This document shows positions 27,845-39,462 of a DNA stretch of 64,000 bases, one piece after another. Origin of the DNA: Pectobacterium fontis (GTDB lineage Bacteria > Pseudomonadota > Gammaproteobacteria > Enterobacterales > Enterobacteriaceae); NCBI RefSeq assembly GCF_000803215.1, contig NZ_JSXC01000001.1, forward strand, positions 62,001-126,000, given 5' to 3'. The position numbers and the translations under genes are program-made. The first letter of the stretch is position 1. Each line of letters begins with the position of its first letter. The notes beneath the pieces are model-generated. The model had not been told where the DNA came from. It was given only the letters and a program-made list of their open reading frames with translations, and ran no database searches.

Positions 27845-28954
27845 ATGATGAAACGCAACATTCTTGCAGTAGTAATCCCAGCTCTGTTAGCCGCTGGCGC
27901 AGCCAACGCTGCTGAAATCTATAACAAAGACGGCAACAAGCTGGATCTGACTGGTAAAGTACATGCTGGCTATACTTTCAATAACCAAAGCGAAGAAAAC
28001 GCAGACAACACCTATGCACGTCTAGGCTTTAAAGGCGAAACTCAGATCGCCAACGACCTGACTGGTTATGGTCGTTTTGAATACAGCTTTGATGCTAACT
28101 CAACTGAAACTTTTAATGGTGGGGCGGGCAAAGAAAAAACCCGTTACGCCTTTGCTGGCCTGAAATTTGGTGATTTCGGTTCTTTCGATTACGGTCGTAA
28201 CATGGGCGTAGCTTATGACGGTCTGGCTTATACCGATGTTCTGCCAGAGAATGGTGGCGACAGCGGTATCACTGATACTATCACTGGTCGTATCGGTAAC
28301 GCAGCAACTTACCGTACTACTAACCTGTTCGGTTTAGTTGATAATCTGGGTTTCGGCCTGCAATACGTTGCTAAAGACGAAGAAAAAGATGATAGCGGCG
28401 TAGCAATTGACAGGTTGGATCGTCGCCACGGTGATGCATGGTCAACTTCTCTGTCTTATGAGTCTGACATTGGTGTAGGCGTTGTTGCTTCTTATGGTTC
28501 TTATGTACGTACAGCATCACAACAAGGTGTTGCTACTGGTGCTGTTGGCGGCGCTAAAGCTGACGTATGGTCTACTGGTCTGAAATATGACGCGAACAAT
28601 GTTTATCTGGCAGCGACTTATGGCGAAGCCAATAACTTCTACAGAATCAACGGTAGCAACGGTATCGCTGATAAGAGTTCAATTTTTGAAGTTGTTGCTC
28701 AATACAACTTCGATTTCGGTTTGACGCCAACTCTAGCTTATGTTTCTCGTAAAGATAAAGTTGATAGCGCAACTGCTAGCAACACGGGTCGTAACGACTA
28801 CGCTGTGAAATATGCAAGCGTTGGTGCAACCTATGCATTCAACAAAAACTTCTCTACTTATGCTGAGTACGACATCAGTCTGCTTGATAAGGACAACGCT
28901 TATGGTATCGAAAACAATGATGTCGTAAACGTCGGTGTTGTTTACCAGTTCTAA
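27845..28954 (+). CDS. ompF: Outer-membrane porin of the OmpF/OmpC type
   Basis: A trimeric general-diffusion porin with a 16-stranded beta barrel. The ATG at 27845 follows GAGGGTAATA and begins MMKRNILAVVIPALLAAGAANA, a signal peptide cleaved before AEIYNKDGNKLDLTGKV; the precursor is 369 residues. Porin signatures are LGFKGETQIANDLTGYGRFEY, the loop 3 PEFGGD-like stretch LPENGGDSGI and the terminal VGVVYQF with C-terminal Phe needed for assembly. Position between asnS and aspC, the conserved OmpR sites and the leader identify it as the ompF orthologue. Osmoregulation through EnvZ/OmpR is inferred. Confidence 0.95.
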   Translation: MMKRNILAVVIPALLAAGAANAAEIYNKDGNKLDLTGKVHAGYTFNNQSEENADNTYARLGFKGETQIANDLTGYGRFEYSFDANSTETFNGGAGKEKTRYAFAGLKFGDFGSFDYGRNMGVAYDGLAYTDVLPENGGDSGITDTITGRIGNAATYRTTNLFGLVDNLGFGLQYVAKDEEKDDSGVAIDRLDRRHGDAWSTSLSYESDIGVGVVASYGSYVRTASQQGVATGAVGGAKADVWSTGLKYDANNVYLAATYGEANNFYRINGSNGIADKSSIFEVVAQYNFDFGLTPTLAYVSRKDKVDSATASNTGRNDYAVKYASVGATYAFNKNFSTYAEYDISLLDKDNAYGIENNDVVNVGVVYQF

Positions 28955-29000
28955 GTTGCCAGCATAACGTAACGAGCTCATCGTTCGTATTGCATAAAAA

Positions 29001-29026
29001 GACAGAGCTTCGGTTCTGTCTTTTTT
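29001..29026 (+). terminator. Terminator of ompF
   Basis: Stem GACAGAGC / GTTCTGTC (one G-U pair) closed by a TTCG tetraloop, preceded by five A and followed by six T residues. Confidence 0.92.
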
Positions 29027-29267
29027 ATTGCGCATCAGGCAACTATCATCATCAGCTATCGTAGATACATCGAAAATGCCTCTCGCGTTTTTTGTTCCAG
29101 CTTTACACCACGCTGCACCAATTATTCTTGCCTCACCAGTCTTTTATTTCGTCTCTCTCCTTCTGACTATTATTTCCCTTTCTTTTTGACATCAACGGTT
29201 GGCAAAGCCTTTTACTGACGGTACTCTGGAAATTCTTACTTCATCTCAGTTATGGAATATTCTGGCA
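29027..29267. other. Upstream region of aspC
   Basis: Non-coding. Much of 29130-29187 is pyrimidine-rich on the plus strand. TTGACA at 29186-29191 is a perfect -35 hexamer, but the best -10 (TTTACT at 29211) is imperfect and 19 bp away, so the aspC promoter is only tentative. Confidence 0.35.
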
Positions 29268-30458
29268 ATGTTTGAAAATATCTCTGCCGCACCGGCCGAT
29301 CCTATTCTCGGGCTGACCGATCTTTTCCGCGCCGATGACCGCGCGAATAAAATCAATCTGGGTATTGGTGTCTATAAAGATGAAACCGGTAAGACTCCGG
29401 TACTGACCAGCGTAAAAAAAGCAGAGCAATATCTGCTGGAAAATGAAACCACCAAAAACTATCTGGGCATTGACGGCCTGCCAGCATTCGGTCAGTGCAC
29501 GCAGGAACTGTTGTTTGGTAAGCAGAATGCCATCATTACCGACAAACGTGCCCGTACAGCGCAAACCCCAGGCGGAACGGGTGCGTTGCGCGTTGCGGCG
29601 GATTTCATTGCCAATCAAACATCTGCAAAGCGCATTTGGATCAGCAACCCAACCTGGCCAAATCACAATAACGTTTTTTCTGCTGTCGGTTTGGAAGTCT
29701 GCCAATATGACTATTACGATGCCGCAAACCACGCGCTGGATTTTGATGGCCTGCTAAACAGCCTGAACGCGGCACAGGCGGGTGACGTGGTGCTGTTCCA
29801 CGGCTGTTGCCATAACCCAACCGGTATCGACCCTACCGCTGAGCAGTGGGCTACGCTGGCCGAACTGTCGGTAGCGAAAGGCTGGCTGCCGCTGTTTGAC
29901 TTCGCCTATCAGGGTTTTGCCCGTGGCCTCGAAGAAGATGCGGAAGGCCTGCGACTCTTCGCCGCGCAGCACGATGAATTGATCGTGTGCAGCTCGTACT
30001 CTAAAAACTTCGGTTTGTACAATGAGCGCGTCGGTGCCTGTACGCTGGTTGCCGCTGATGCCGCAACGGCAGACAAGGCATTTAGCCAGGTGAAAGCCGT
30101 TATTCGCGCAAACTATTCTAACCCACCGTCACACGGCGCGACCGTTGTTGCAACCATTCTGGGCAACGACGCGCTGAAGGCAATTTGGGAACAGGAACTG
30201 ACAGCAATGCGTGAGCGCATTCAGCGTATGCGTCAGTTGTTCGTCAATACGTTGCAGGAAAAAGGCGCGAACCAGGATTTCTCCTTCATCATCGACCAGA
30301 ATGGGATGTTCTCATTCAGCGGCTTGACCAAGGAGCAGGTTCTGCGTCTGCGTGATGAATTCGGCGTGTATGCGGTGAACTCTGGCCGCATCAACGTTGC
30401 GGGAATGACCCCGGAAAACATGGCACCGCTCTGCGAAGCCATTGTTGCCGTACTCTGA
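29268..30458 (+). CDS. aspC: Aspartate aminotransferase
   Basis: AspC is the PLP-dependent transaminase interconverting oxaloacetate/glutamate and aspartate/2-oxoglutarate. The ATG at 29268 gives [20 protein letters not shown] and 396 residues, the same length as E. coli AspC; upstream in-frame starts lack family similarity. Class I motifs are [42 protein letters not shown] and the PLP-lysine segment [16 protein letters not shown]. It follows ompF as in E. coli. The region downstream holds an unusual long palindrome. Confidence 0.97.
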   Translation: MFENISAAPADPILGLTDLFRADDRANKINLGIGVYKDETGKTPVLTSVKKAEQYLLENETTKNYLGIDGLPAFGQCTQELLFGKQNAIITDKRARTAQTPGGTGALRVAADFIANQTSAKRIWISNPTWPNHNNVFSAVGLEVCQYDYYDAANHALDFDGLLNSLNAAQAGDVVLFHGCCHNPTGIDPTAEQWATLAELSVAKGWLPLFDFAYQGFARGLEEDAEGLRLFAAQHDELIVCSSYSKNFGLYNERVGACTLVAADAATADKAFSQVKAVIRANYSNPPSHGATVVATILGNDALKAIWEQELTAMRERIQRMRQLFVNTLQEKGANQDFSFIIDQNGMFSFSGLTKEQVLRLRDEFGVYAVNSGRINVAGMTPENMAPLCEAIVAVL

Positions 30459-30471
30459 TCGTTTTACGATC

Positions 30472-30628
30472 AAAAAAGCCGACACGATGTGTCTAATGCT
30501 GTTCACTTAAGTGTGAATTTAGGGGGAAACACGGTGATGAGGTTCCCGCAAGGATACCTCACACCGTGGTCGCCCCCGGTATCTCGACCTTTAAACGATC
30601 GGCATTAACACGGTGTGTCGGCTTTTTT
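30472..30628. terminator. aspC terminator containing a nested palindrome
   Basis: The outer arms AAAAAAGCCGACAC (30472-30485) and GTGTCGGCTTTTTT (30615-30628) pair perfectly over 14 bp and look like an ordinary terminator, but 129 bases lie between them. That insert is itself nearly palindromic: GTGTCTAATGC near 30489 faces GCATTAACAC near 30602, and GGGGG-CACGGTG-GAGG (30522-30542) faces CCTC-CACCGTG-CCCCC (30557-30577). It sits between convergent aspC and gloC. Confidence 0.75.
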
Positions 30629-30650
30629 CTACTCTGTTACGAATCGCTCG

Positions 30651-31298
30651 CTACCAAATCGCAGCATCTTCACGTAAGAAAGGGTTGGTTTTACGCTCAT
30701 GTCCCAATGTTGACATCGAGCCATGCCCCGGAATAAAGGTCACATCGTCACCCAGCGGCAGCAACTTATTTTTGATGGATGCCATCAGCGCCTGATGATC
30801 CCCTTGAGGAAAATCAGTACGCCCCACACCGCCATTGAAAATGACATCGCCCACCTGTGCCAGACGCGATTCTGCATCAAAGAAAACGATATGACCGGGC
30901 GTATGACCAGGACAGTGGAAAACTGCCAGCGTCGTCTCTCCCACGCTGATCTCATCACCTTCCTGTAACCAGCGCGATGGCGTTAGTGGCGCACACTCTT
31001 CCAGACCAAACATACGACTTTGTGCCGGTAACCCTTCCAACCAGAAAGCATCTTCACGCTGTGGGCCAATAATCGCGACCTGATAATACTCAGCCAATTC
31101 TGCCGCCGCGCCGACGTGATCCAGATGGCCGTGCGTTAACAAAATCTGCTTAACCGTAACGCCAACCTCTGCAACGGCACGTTTGATTTTTTCGGCATCG
31201 CCACCGGGATCGACAATCGCAGCTTCATTGGTTTTTTCACACCATAATAACGTGCAGTTTTGACTAAATGCCGTCACTGGGACAATCTGATATTTCAT
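30651..31298 (-). CDS. gloC: Hydroxyacylglutathione hydrolase GloC (metallo-beta-lactamase fold)
   Basis: GloC (YcbL) is a glyoxalase II-type enzyme hydrolysing S-lactoylglutathione in methylglyoxal detoxification. The 215-residue protein, identical in length to the E. coli one, shows the metal-binding motif [10 protein letters not shown], a further histidine in [13 protein letters not shown], the bridging Asp in VGDVIF and the C-terminal [19 protein letters not shown]. It is a compact type I enzyme lacking the C-terminal domain of GloB. It lies downstream of ycbK, in the E. coli order. Confidence 0.94.
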   Translation of the reverse strand: MKYQIVPVTAFSQNCTLLWCEKTNEAAIVDPGGDAEKIKRAVAEVGVTVKQILLTHGHLDHVGAAAELAEYYQVAIIGPQREDAFWLEGLPAQSRMFGLEECAPLTPSRWLQEGDEISVGETTLAVFHCPGHTPGHIVFFDAESRLAQVGDVIFNGGVGRTDFPQGDHQALMASIKNKLLPLGDDVTFIPGHGSMSTLGHERKTNPFLREDAAIW

Positions 31299-31379
31299 AT
31301 CACTCCATGTTGAATAAACCGAGCGGCCTGCAATACGTTAGCAAGCCGGATCAAAAAAGTGTCGCACTGCTCTGGCGAG

Positions 31380-31928
31380 TTACCAGCTACGAACCGGGCC
31401 GGTATCGATGTGAACAAAATCACTGCGGGGATAGTAGCCAACGCCACCAGCACGCATCTTCATGGCGGCTTTGCGAATGTTGGCCAGTTGAACACCTTCA
31501 ATGTGGAAATCCATCGCCTGCCCTTTCGTGTGGTAGCTCTGCTTTGCTACCCCTCTGCTGTGCGCACGTAATTCATTATTGGTATCGACCGCACGATAAC
31601 CTGAGATCAACTGCACGGGCTTGTTCGTCCCCAGCATCACCTGTAAACGATAGAGTTGATCGAAAAGTTGAGGATCAATGGTTTTGACTTTATTCGCACG
31701 ATAATCGCGGAAAAAATGATTCAGGCGGGAAAGTTCTGACTTGTTATACCGTTTGCCATCAAAGAATTCCGTTTTCAGCCGCTCTCCGGTGTTCAGGTTA
31801 TTCAGCGTCAAAATTCGTGGTCGGGGTGTAGATAACGTTGCAAATGCCTGACCGGGAAGCAGTGCGATACCCAACGCGGCACCACCCAGTGCAAGCCACT
31901 TACGGCGATGATTGTCAATGTGATCCAT
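31380..31928 (-). CDS. ycbK: YcbK family Tat-exported protein (DUF882, M15-like)
   Basis: A 182-residue predicted periplasmic protein of the DUF882/peptidase M15A family; related proteins cleave peptidoglycan cross-links and the E. coli orthologue has been called MepK, a murein endopeptidase acting on LD-cross-links. The ATG at 31928 gives a twin-arginine signal (NHRRKWLALGGAALG) cleaved after AFA. The zinc-site motifs are HSRGVAKQSYHTKGQAMDFH and FVHIDTG. It sits next to ldtD, whose LD-transpeptidase products are its likely substrate, so the pairing makes functional sense. Confidence 0.92.
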   Translation of the reverse strand: MDHIDNHRRKWLALGGAALGIALLPGQAFATLSTPRPRILTLNNLNTGERLKTEFFDGKRYNKSELSRLNHFFRDYRANKVKTIDPQLFDQLYRLQVMLGTNKPVQLISGYRAVDTNNELRAHSRGVAKQSYHTKGQAMDFHIEGVQLANIRKAAMKMRAGGVGYYPRSDFVHIDTGPVRSW

Positions 31929-32106
31929 AGAACAAGTACCCTGGCTAAAAAACGGTATAAAAGAAGGTGTAAAACACACCGCCTTGAACCTTAACTGCCA
32001 GAGAAAAGTGAGTCAACCCGCTTTGCTTACAGGTTTGCGGGAGATCGCATCGATCCCCCACAGAATGACAAAATACCAATACCACTAATGTCCGTATTTT
32101 CAATAC

Positions 32107-33846
32107 TTACTGAAGCAACAGCCCTGCTTTGGACAGCACTTTCGTCCCGGCGCGGGCGGTATCATCATAATTGTAAATATCTGTACGGAACTGCGGCCGA
32201 CCATCTTCAGCTACCCACGCGGTCAGATAATAGAGATTGACCGGAATCCGATGTTTCATTGAAACAAAGGTCGTATTTCCCTGATCCAGGGTGGAAGATA
32301 TGCGACTGTTATTCCATCCCGCATCCTGCAATAGCAGGTTAGCCAGTTCTGACGCCTTATTGACGCGCACGCAACCAGAGCTTAAAGCACGGATGTCGCG
32401 CTGGAACAGATTATGATTCGGCGTATCATGCAGATAAATCGCCTCTGAGTTCGGCATATTGAATTTATAACGTCCTAACGAATTGTTAACCCCAGGCGCC
32501 TGACGCAGGCGATAGGGGAAACGCTCCGCCGACACCCCTTGCCAATCGATCATTGAAGGGTCAATGGCCGCGGCATCCTGGCTCCAGTCAGATAACACCG
32601 TGTAGCCATGGCGCTGTAAATAACCGGGATCGCGTACCACTTTAGGGATGATATCCTGACGTGTCAGCGTAGTAGGGACATTCCACGGTGGATTGACCAC
32701 CACGTTATACAGCGAGCTGCTCATTAACGGCGTCTTGCGCTTGGGCTGTCCGACAATGACGCGCGACGATAAACGCTCGTTACCATCCTGATAATAGATC
32801 AGCGAATAGTTGGGGATATTCACCATAATACCTGTCTGAACATTATCCGGTAACAGGCGAAGACGCTGGATATTCAACGCCAGCAACGTAGCTCGCATTT
32901 GGGGTGAAACATTGAGCCAATCGCGCGTGCGTTTACCAATAACACCGTCATCTTCCAACCCTTGCCAATGCTGGAAACGTTTAACCGCCTCCACCAGTTC
33001 GCCCGTGTAGCGATCGTCTATGCTCGTCCCGCTATCGACCAGCGGAGTCTGCCCAGTCTCTACCGTCGTCGCTGCGGTACTTTCATTAAACAGCGTAATG
33101 TTCTCCGTTGACGACAACATGCCAGTACGTTGCAGAATTTCACGCAAAACGACCAGTTCACGGCTCTGCTGCTCCGGGCGCAGAGACTCCGTCAGATTCA
33201 GGTTCGGCCACGGGCGGTTGTCCGTCAGCATCGTTTTCAAGGCTTCATGCATTTTGGCGTATTGCGAATGCTGCGGTTTCAGTGAAACGACATAGGCCGC
33301 ACTGGTGCCGGATTTCACAGCTTGTTGCCATTGAGAAACAATACTAAGCGCAGGCGATTGCAAACGATAAGGTACACTGCTGTACAACCAGTCGTTACCG
33401 TTACGTTCTACACCAGAGACGAACTGCAAATACCCTAGCATCGCATCTGATAACACGACATCACGCGCAAACCCGGTCAATTGCGGGTCGGTCAGCCAGG
33501 TTACCCAGGTGGTGAACTGTGGTTGTACGCCAGCTATCGCTAATTCGGCAAGTTGCTGTTGAAACTGTTGAACCGCGCGATTATCTTCCCACATAGGTTG
33601 CATCTGACTCTGGGAATAAAGTGATGATAAATCAGAGAGATAATATGCCGTCATGCCATGTGGCAGCGCTGCCAGCAACCTCGCACGACTACTTTCTACA
33701 GAAATCACGCCCGCGCGTTGTGACAAGTCAGAGACCACCGTCGGAGATGCCGCCAGCACCGAAAACGAAGGAGACAGGCTTCCGACCCAAATACACCCGA
33801 CGCGCAACAGCAATTTTACCATTTTTCGCTTATGTAACAAAAACAT
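32107..33846 (-). CDS. ldtD: L,D-transpeptidase LdtD
   Basis: LdtD (YcbB) forms meso-DAP to meso-DAP 3-3 cross-links in peptidoglycan and gives beta-lactam tolerance in E. coli. The ATG at 33846 (preceded by AGGGGA) gives 579 residues with an N-terminal membrane/signal segment ([20 protein letters not shown]); an ATG seven codons upstream is possible. A peptidoglycan-binding domain lies at about residues 300-335 ([20 protein letters not shown]) and the YkuD catalytic domain carries [10 protein letters not shown] and [10 protein letters not shown] with the nucleophile cysteine. It lies upstream of ycbK on the same strand. Confidence 0.94.
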   Translation of the reverse strand: MFLLHKRKMVKLLLRVGCIWVGSLSPSFSVLAASPTVVSDLSQRAGVISVESSRARLLAALPHGMTAYYLSDLSSLYSQSQMQPMWEDNRAVQQFQQQLAELAIAGVQPQFTTWVTWLTDPQLTGFARDVVLSDAMLGYLQFVSGVERNGNDWLYSSVPYRLQSPALSIVSQWQQAVKSGTSAAYVVSLKPQHSQYAKMHEALKTMLTDNRPWPNLNLTESLRPEQQSRELVVLREILQRTGMLSSTENITLFNESTAATTVETGQTPLVDSGTSIDDRYTGELVEAVKRFQHWQGLEDDGVIGKRTRDWLNVSPQMRATLLALNIQRLRLLPDNVQTGIMVNIPNYSLIYYQDGNERLSSRVIVGQPKRKTPLMSSSLYNVVVNPPWNVPTTLTRQDIIPKVVRDPGYLQRHGYTVLSDWSQDAAAIDPSMIDWQGVSAERFPYRLRQAPGVNNSLGRYKFNMPNSEAIYLHDTPNHNLFQRDIRALSSGCVRVNKASELANLLLQDAGWNNSRISSTLDQGNTTFVSMKHRIPVNLYYLTAWVAEDGRPQFRTDIYNYDDTARAGTKVLSKAGLLLQ

Positions 33847-34185
33847 CCATTTATCCCCTGTACTCATTAATCACTATGCTTGCACGACAATCCACGCTGA
33901 ACATGGAAATAACAAACCGAATTCGCGGGTATACCGTCACACCAGCGTAAGCGCATTCTTTCGTTTTCGATCGTAAAAAAACGATAAAGAATGAAATATG
34001 ATCATTTTTATATAGCACCCGTTATTACGGCACGCGCATTTACAAGGTACAACCACGAATCTTCCTGTGGCATACCATCGTTTTATCGTCAGTATATAAA
34101 GAGAAAAATATTTTTGCTTCTTCTTCTGATTATTATCTTTCAGGTTCGATGAACTTATTCACGGTCAGTGTGTCTCTGCGCAAAA
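33847..34185. other. Intergenic region ldtD/mukB
   Basis: About 340 bp of AT-rich sequence upstream of ldtD, after the mukB terminator on the minus strand. It presumably holds the ldtD promoter. No RNA gene, repeat or clear binding site was recognised. Confidence 0.4.
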
Positions 34186-34213
34186 ATAAAGCCGCTTAAA
34201 AAAGCGGCTTTAT
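34186..34213 (-). terminator. Terminator of the cmoM-mukFEB operon
   Basis: A 12-bp perfect stem (ATAAAGCCGCTT / AAGCGGCTTTAT) with loop AAAA, followed on the minus strand by TTTTTG, 28 bp after the mukB stop. Confidence 0.85.
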
Positions 34214-34240
34214 CAGCATAGCGGAAAATAACAGCAAGAT

Positions 34241-37200
34241 TTACAGCGACGAAACGTGCTCCTGCGTCTCTGCCCCTTCCGTTCCGAACCCACGCAGCCC
34301 AACCACATGGACATGCTCGTTGTTCTGATAAACTTTACGCACCAGTTTATAGGTGGTTCCCTTTTCGGGGCTGATATTTTCGGGTGCCGCGATGACTAAC
34401 TGCATCTCCAGACGATCGCAAAGCTCAAATAGCGTCGCAATTGATTTGGCATCCAGACGCGCCGCCTCATCAAGGAAAAGCAGACGGCACGGAATAATAT
34501 CTTTACCGCGCAGACGCTTAGACTCTTCTTCCCAGCTCTGTACCACCATAACCAGAATCGACATCCCAGTACCAATGGCTTCCCCGGTAGACAGCGCCCC
34601 ACTTTCCGCTCGCAGCCAACCATCCGCGCCACGGTTAACCTCAACTTCCATCTCAAGGTAGTTTCGGTAATCCAGCAGTTCTTCACCGATGGTCTGCGGC
34701 GTGCGCTGCCCCATATCAATTTCAGGATTCAGGCGCTGATACAGTTTCGCCAGCGCTTCCGAGAAGGTCAGACGGTTGCTGTTAAACAGATCCTGATGCA
34801 TATCCTGCTGCTCGGACAACACGTTGAGCAACGTGGTATGGGTTTCGCGCACATTGACGTTCAGACGCACGCTCTTCACCTGACCAAACGCCACCGCTTG
34901 TAGCCCTTGGTTCAGCATCCGAATACGGTTTTGCTCACGCTGGATCGTTTTACGAATGATATTTGCCACGCTACGCGAACTGATCGCCAACATCTGCTCA
35001 CGCGCCGTCAACTCTTCGGTCAGGCGGTTAAGTTCGATTTCCATCTGCTCAATAGCTTCTACCGGATCATCGGTACGGATAATATCCTGACGGATACGCT
35101 CGCGCAGATGCTGGTAAACGGCGATGTAGAACTGAATTTTGCGCTCAGGCCGTTTCGGATCTTCAGAAAGCCGCAGCACATCGCGCAGGTGTTCGTTATC
35201 CGCTACCGCCAGACGCAGCGCACCCAATGCCTTATCCGACATGGAGCGCAGTTCATCACCTTCCATATACGCCAGTTCACGGCGGTGCAGACGACGCTCG
35301 ACGCCGTTGTCTTTTACCAATCGCATGACTGCACACCAGCCCGCTTTTGCGGTCACAACCTGTTCGCGCATCTGGTGATAATCACGCTCCAGTTTGCGCA
35401 ATTTCTTCTGCAAGCTGTCCATTTCCGCCTCACAGAAGGTAATCTGTTTTTCCAACTGATTACGGCGTGAGCGGTTAGTGCTTAATGCCGCGTGCAATTC
35501 ATCACGACGCTGGCGGGCGCGTTCTTCGGCGTCTGCATCTGCGCGCACGCCAATGTCCTGAAGCTCCTGCGTCAGTTCTTTCAGCATATCCTGTTTGGCG
35601 TCGTAAGAACTTCTCAGCGACGCCTGAACTTGACTGTACTGCGTCAGTTGCGCCTGATGCTGGCGTAACTGTTCGCGTGCTTTTGTCCGTTCAGCCTCAG
35701 CCTGTTCCAAACGATGGCGCAGTTTGTCATTCAGACCCGCATTTTCACCCAGCATCCCAGCCGAATCGGCATAGCTGAAGTGCGCGCGGCGCTGTACCAC
35801 CTCAGTCAGTGCAAACGCCTGCTGCTTTGCCTGACGCTGTGCGTTCTGCGCCTGAGTATAATCTTCCTGCAACTGCTCATGCTGCTGCGGATCGCTTTGC
35901 AAGACAGAAACCAGCGGTTCCAGCTTCGTCAGCGTCGCCCCGTGCTGTTGAATGAAGCGGGCAGATTCCTCGGTTTCATCCAGCTCCGCACGAATCTCTT
36001 CCACGCGATCCTGCAACGTCTCATCACAAAGCAGGTTAATACGTGGGATCAGTTTATTTAGCTGTGCGCTGGCTTCTTTCGCCTGATCATATTGCTGGCG
36101 CTGCTGCTGGTTTTCACCATCAAAACTCGCCATAGCACGATCCAGTTCACCACGACGCGCGCTGAGCGTACGAATTTCTGCTTCAGGATCGTCATCAAAA
36201 ACAACAGCCAGATGTGTTCCGATGAAACGGCTGAAAGACTGGTGCAAGCGCTGCGTTTTCTGCACGTCAAATGACAGCGTCGCGTACTGTTCCGCCAGCG
36301 CTTCTCGTTCATTACGCAGGCTTTCCAGACGCATTTCCCGCGCGGCGCGACCAAACAGCGGCACCTCAGGGAAGCGCGAATAACGCCACTGGCGCTCCGC
36401 CACTTTCACGACCACAGCGCGTTCCAACTCTTCAACGGCAAACACACTGTCATCAAACGACTGCGGATCACCTTCAATCAGATACAAATCTTCTGGGCAG
36501 TCTTCCAGACCTGCAAGTTGATCGCGTACCAACGAGAGATCGGCGACCACTATCGCATGGCGGGACGGGCCATACAGCGCAGAGAAGTACGGCGCATCAT
36601 CCAATGTCACGTCATCATAAATTTCAGACAGCAGCACGCCGCCAAAGCGTTCCGCCAGCGCATTCAGGCGCGGATCTTCGGAACCACCGGGCTGACTCAG
36701 CCGTTCGATCTGCGCTTCAACCTGCCGCTTGCGGGAGGCAATATCGTCACGTTCCACCGTGGTTTCACGCTCACGCTCCAGCAGTTGCTGCATGCATTCC
36801 GTCACCTGACGGCTATCTTCAAACGTTTCGCCGCTCTGCTCGCTTAACTGCGTCAGCATCTCCTGTGCGGCCAGCCAGACGGGCGCACGCGCCGTCAGCT
36901 TCTGAATGCGCTGTTGGGTTTGCTCCAACTCCTGACGCAGCGCCATACGGCGCTCACCCGCTTCCGCCACCAGCGCTGATAGCGTTTCGATCCGGGCATC
37001 AAGTTCTTGCTGGAGTGATTCCAACGCTTCCGGTTGATAATCCTGACCGTTGCGTTTGTTGAAATCCTGCAATAACCGCTCGGCATCCTGCTGCTCACGC
37101 AGGCGCTGCTCCAGTTCCGACAAACGCATCCGCAGCGGCTGTACTCGCTCCGCCTGATAGCGTTGCGAAGAACTGTCGCGCAGCAGGTCGCGAGCGACCT

Positions 37201-38686
37201 GCCAGGCCTCATTGCGATTCACCGCTCCCGCAATCTTGCTCACCAGTTCATAGGCTTGTTCGAACTGACCGTGCGCGGCCTCTGCCACGCTCAGTTTCTG
37301 CTCCAACATCAGCAGAATCTCTGTCGCTTCCTGCTCTTTCGCCTGATAGCTGTCCAGCCACTCATCAGCATTATCGGCGGTCAAATCCGGCAACTGGCAC
37401 AGCGTGCGAGCGCGCTCCAACGCCTGCTGCGCCTGCTGGTACTGAATGGCTCGCGTTTGCTGTACGTCCAGCGCTTGCTGATAATCGGCAAGCTGACTTT
37501 TCAGCTCATCCACTTCCAGTTCGGCGGCATCGGCACGCTCTTCGTTTTCTGCCTGTTGCTCTCGCGCTTCTTCTACCACTTCATTCTGTTCTTCGAGGCG
37601 GTAGCTCAACTCTTCCAGATCGGCGTTATAACGCTCGATTTTTTCCTGCTGGCGCATGGCGGTCTGCACCAGATTCAGGTGATCGCTGGCTGCCTGATAA
37701 TCGGTTTCCAGATCGCCTTCGGCACCGCTCTGCTCCGCCAGTTCCCGCGCCATTTCGACATGACGGTACTGTTCGCTCGCCAGTTGCTTACGACTGGAGA
37801 ACAGGTCACGACGCAGTTCCAACGCGCCATCCAGATGAATACGCCGCTCGTTGGCGTGCCGCATGTAGTCAGCAGCGACATAGGAGGTTGCTTCAGAAAT
37901 CAGATGCTTAAACAGATCGCGATCGGACTGGGTGACGCGGATTGCTTCCAGCGTCATGCGGTTTTCACGCAGCGCCGCTTCCATATCCTGAAACGCTTTA
38001 CGCACCCCGCTGTTTTCCGGCAACAGGTAGTCACGCAGCGAGCGCGTAATCGCACTGGAAATCCCGCCGTACAGCGAGGCTTCAATCAGACGATAGAACT
38101 TGCTGCGATCGGAGGCAGAACGCAGGCGGCGCGGCACCACTCCCAGATCAAACATCAACGAGTGATAGTCGGTGATAGAGTTAAACTGCTTAAACTGAAC
38201 GCCTTCCATCTCCTCGACGCGATCTTTCAATTCCTGCAAGGAGAGCACGCGCGCCTGCCGATCGCCGACAACCTGCGTCAGGATTTGCGTTGGCTGGATG
38301 GACGTCGGTAATCCCTGAATGGTGAAAGGCTTGATATCAACTTTACGATCACGCCCCGCCACCTGCTGGAGACGAACCCCAACCAGCACACGTTGATGAC
38401 GCGAATTAACCACGTCCAGCGTGGAATAGCAGACGCCTGCGCGCAATTTACCGTGCAGACCTTTATCGCGTGAACCGCTGGTCGCGCCCGCCTCGGTGGT
38501 GTTTCTGAAGTGCAGAAGCGTCAGGTCAGGGATCAGCGCTGTAATAAAGGCCGCCATCGTGGTGGATTTCCCCGCACCGTTACCGCCGGATAACGTCGTA
38601 ACCAGTTCATCCAGATCGAAGGTGCGAGCGAAAAAGCCGTTCCAGTTGACCAGCGTTAGTGAGCGAAATTTACCGCGTTCAATCAT
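34241..38686 (-). CDS. mukB: Chromosome condensin subunit MukB
   Basis: MukB is the SMC-like ATPase of the MukBEF complex, which loops and segregates the chromosome and recruits topoisomerase IV. The 1481-residue protein has the N-terminal ATPase half with Walker [16 protein letters not shown] (about residues 34-48), long coiled coils (about 330-660 and 790-1110) around the hinge, and the C-terminal half with signature [18 protein letters not shown] and Walker [14 protein letters not shown]. It is last in the operon cmoM-mukF-mukE-mukB. Long open frames on the opposite strand are composition shadows. Confidence 0.98.
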   Translation of the reverse strand: MIERGKFRSLTLVNWNGFFARTFDLDELVTTLSGGNGAGKSTTMAAFITALIPDLTLLHFRNTTEAGATSGSRDKGLHGKLRAGVCYSTLDVVNSRHQRVLVGVRLQQVAGRDRKVDIKPFTIQGLPTSIQPTQILTQVVGDRQARVLSLQELKDRVEEMEGVQFKQFNSITDYHSLMFDLGVVPRRLRSASDRSKFYRLIEASLYGGISSAITRSLRDYLLPENSGVRKAFQDMEAALRENRMTLEAIRVTQSDRDLFKHLISEATSYVAADYMRHANERRIHLDGALELRRDLFSSRKQLASEQYRHVEMARELAEQSGAEGDLETDYQAASDHLNLVQTAMRQQEKIERYNADLEELSYRLEEQNEVVEEAREQQAENEERADAAELEVDELKSQLADYQQALDVQQTRAIQYQQAQQALERARTLCQLPDLTADNADEWLDSYQAKEQEATEILLMLEQKLSVAEAAHGQFEQAYELVSKIAGAVNRNEAWQVARDLLRDSSSQRYQAERVQPLRMRLSELEQRLREQQDAERLLQDFNKRNGQDYQPEALESLQQELDARIETLSALVAEAGERRMALRQELEQTQQRIQKLTARAPVWLAAQEMLTQLSEQSGETFEDSRQVTECMQQLLERERETTVERDDIASRKRQVEAQIERLSQPGGSEDPRLNALAERFGGVLLSEIYDDVTLDDAPYFSALYGPSRHAIVVADLSLVRDQLAGLEDCPEDLYLIEGDPQSFDDSVFAVEELERAVVVKVAERQWRYSRFPEVPLFGRAAREMRLESLRNEREALAEQYATLSFDVQKTQRLHQSFSRFIGTHLAVVFDDDPEAEIRTLSARRGELDRAMASFDGENQQQRQQYDQAKEASAQLNKLIPRINLLCDETLQDRVEEIRAELDETEESARFIQQHGATLTKLEPLVSVLQSDPQQHEQLQEDYTQAQNAQRQAKQQAFALTEVVQRRAHFSYADSAGMLGENAGLNDKLRHRLEQAEAERTKAREQLRQHQAQLTQYSQVQASLRSSYDAKQDMLKELTQELQDIGVRADADAEERARQRRDELHAALSTNRSRRNQLEKQITFCEAEMDSLQKKLRKLERDYHQMREQVVTAKAGWCAVMRLVKDNGVERRLHRRELAYMEGDELRSMSDKALGALRLAVADNEHLRDVLRLSEDPKRPERKIQFYIAVYQHLRERIRQDIIRTDDPVEAIEQMEIELNRLTEELTAREQMLAISSRSVANIIRKTIQREQNRIRMLNQGLQAVAFGQVKSVRLNVNVRETHTTLLNVLSEQQDMHQDLFNSNRLTFSEALAKLYQRLNPEIDMGQRTPQTIGEELLDYRNYLEMEVEVNRGADGWLRAESGALSTGEAIGTGMSILVMVVQSWEEESKRLRGKDIIPCRLLFLDEAARLDAKSIATLFELCDRLEMQLVIAAPENISPEKGTTYKLVRKVYQNNEHVHVVGLRGFGTEGAETQEHVSSL

Positions 38687-38739
38687 TCCTGTTCATCCTC
38701 AACACGTAAAGCCTACCCCAGTAGGAATGGGATAGTCTC

Positions 38740-39462
38740 TTATTCATCCTCGCCCGTTTCTGGCGTGGTCTCATCGGTGCGATCGTTATCGTCACTGTCA
38801 TCTTTCAGCGACAAACTACCTTCAACAGGCATCGCTTCACCCTCGCGAATCATGCGTAGCTGTGCTTCGCGGGCATCATCGCCACTGCGCACATCCGCCC
38901 CGAAGCGGAACACCGACTCGGTAATTCTGAATTTGCTGCTGTCATTGCCCATAAAGTAGATCATGCCCAACCGGCGTAAGCGGTTCAGCGACGTTCTGAC
39001 TTTTTCCTGCAACTTTTGTCGATCCAGATCGGAACCGGTAGAACGTTGATTCACCAGTTTCAGCAGTTTGCTTTCATCCGCCAGGCTCAGCAGTTCTTCA
39101 TAAAGCTCCTGCTGGCTGAAAATGCCTTCGTGCGCCAAACGCTCCGGGCTAAGATAGAGATAGCAGAGGATTTTCCCTACCATCATATCCAGCTCAGACA
39201 GCACCGAACGCGGGATCAGCGTGGTAGATCGCGGCCGCAGATAGAAAAACCCTTCCGGCGCGCGGATCAATTCCACGTTGTAGCGGCTGTAAAACTCCTC
39301 CAGCACCTCCTGGAAATCCATCAAAAAGACGTGGTTCTCCAGTTCTTCAATGCCAATATGACGCCCGGCGCGCAATTGGCTGTCCAGCGCCGGAAAGAGG
39401 TTATTCGACAGCGCGGTTGCCAGCTTCACTGGCATAAATTGTTCAATATTTGTCGATGACAT
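38740..39462 (-). CDS. mukE: Chromosome partition protein MukE
   Basis: MukE binds MukF and regulates the MukB ATPase within the MukBEF condensin. The ATG at 39462 gives 240 residues starting [18 protein letters not shown], as in E. coli; the longer open frame upstream runs through the end of mukF. Typical winged-helix blocks are [22 protein letters not shown] and [20 protein letters not shown]. The C terminus is acidic ([18 protein letters not shown]). It overlaps mukF by 20 bp and precedes mukB by 53 bp. Confidence 0.97.
   Translation of the reverse strand: MSSTNIEQFMPVKLATALSNNLFPALDSQLRAGRHIGIEELENHVFLMDFQEVLEEFYSRYNVELIRAPEGFFYLRPRSTTLIPRSVLSELDMMVGKILCYLYLSPERLAHEGIFSQQELYEELLSLADESKLLKLVNQRSTGSDLDRQKLQEKVRTSLNRLRRLGMIYFMGNDSSKFRITESVFRFGADVRSGDDAREAQLRMIREGEAMPVEGSLSLKDDSDDNDRTDETTPETGEDE

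Noticed and set aside
37163-38311. A 382-codon open frame on the plus strand opposite mukB
   Set aside because: It lies wholly antisense to the well-conserved MukB coding sequence; its product has no recognisable family and reflects the codon composition of mukB.
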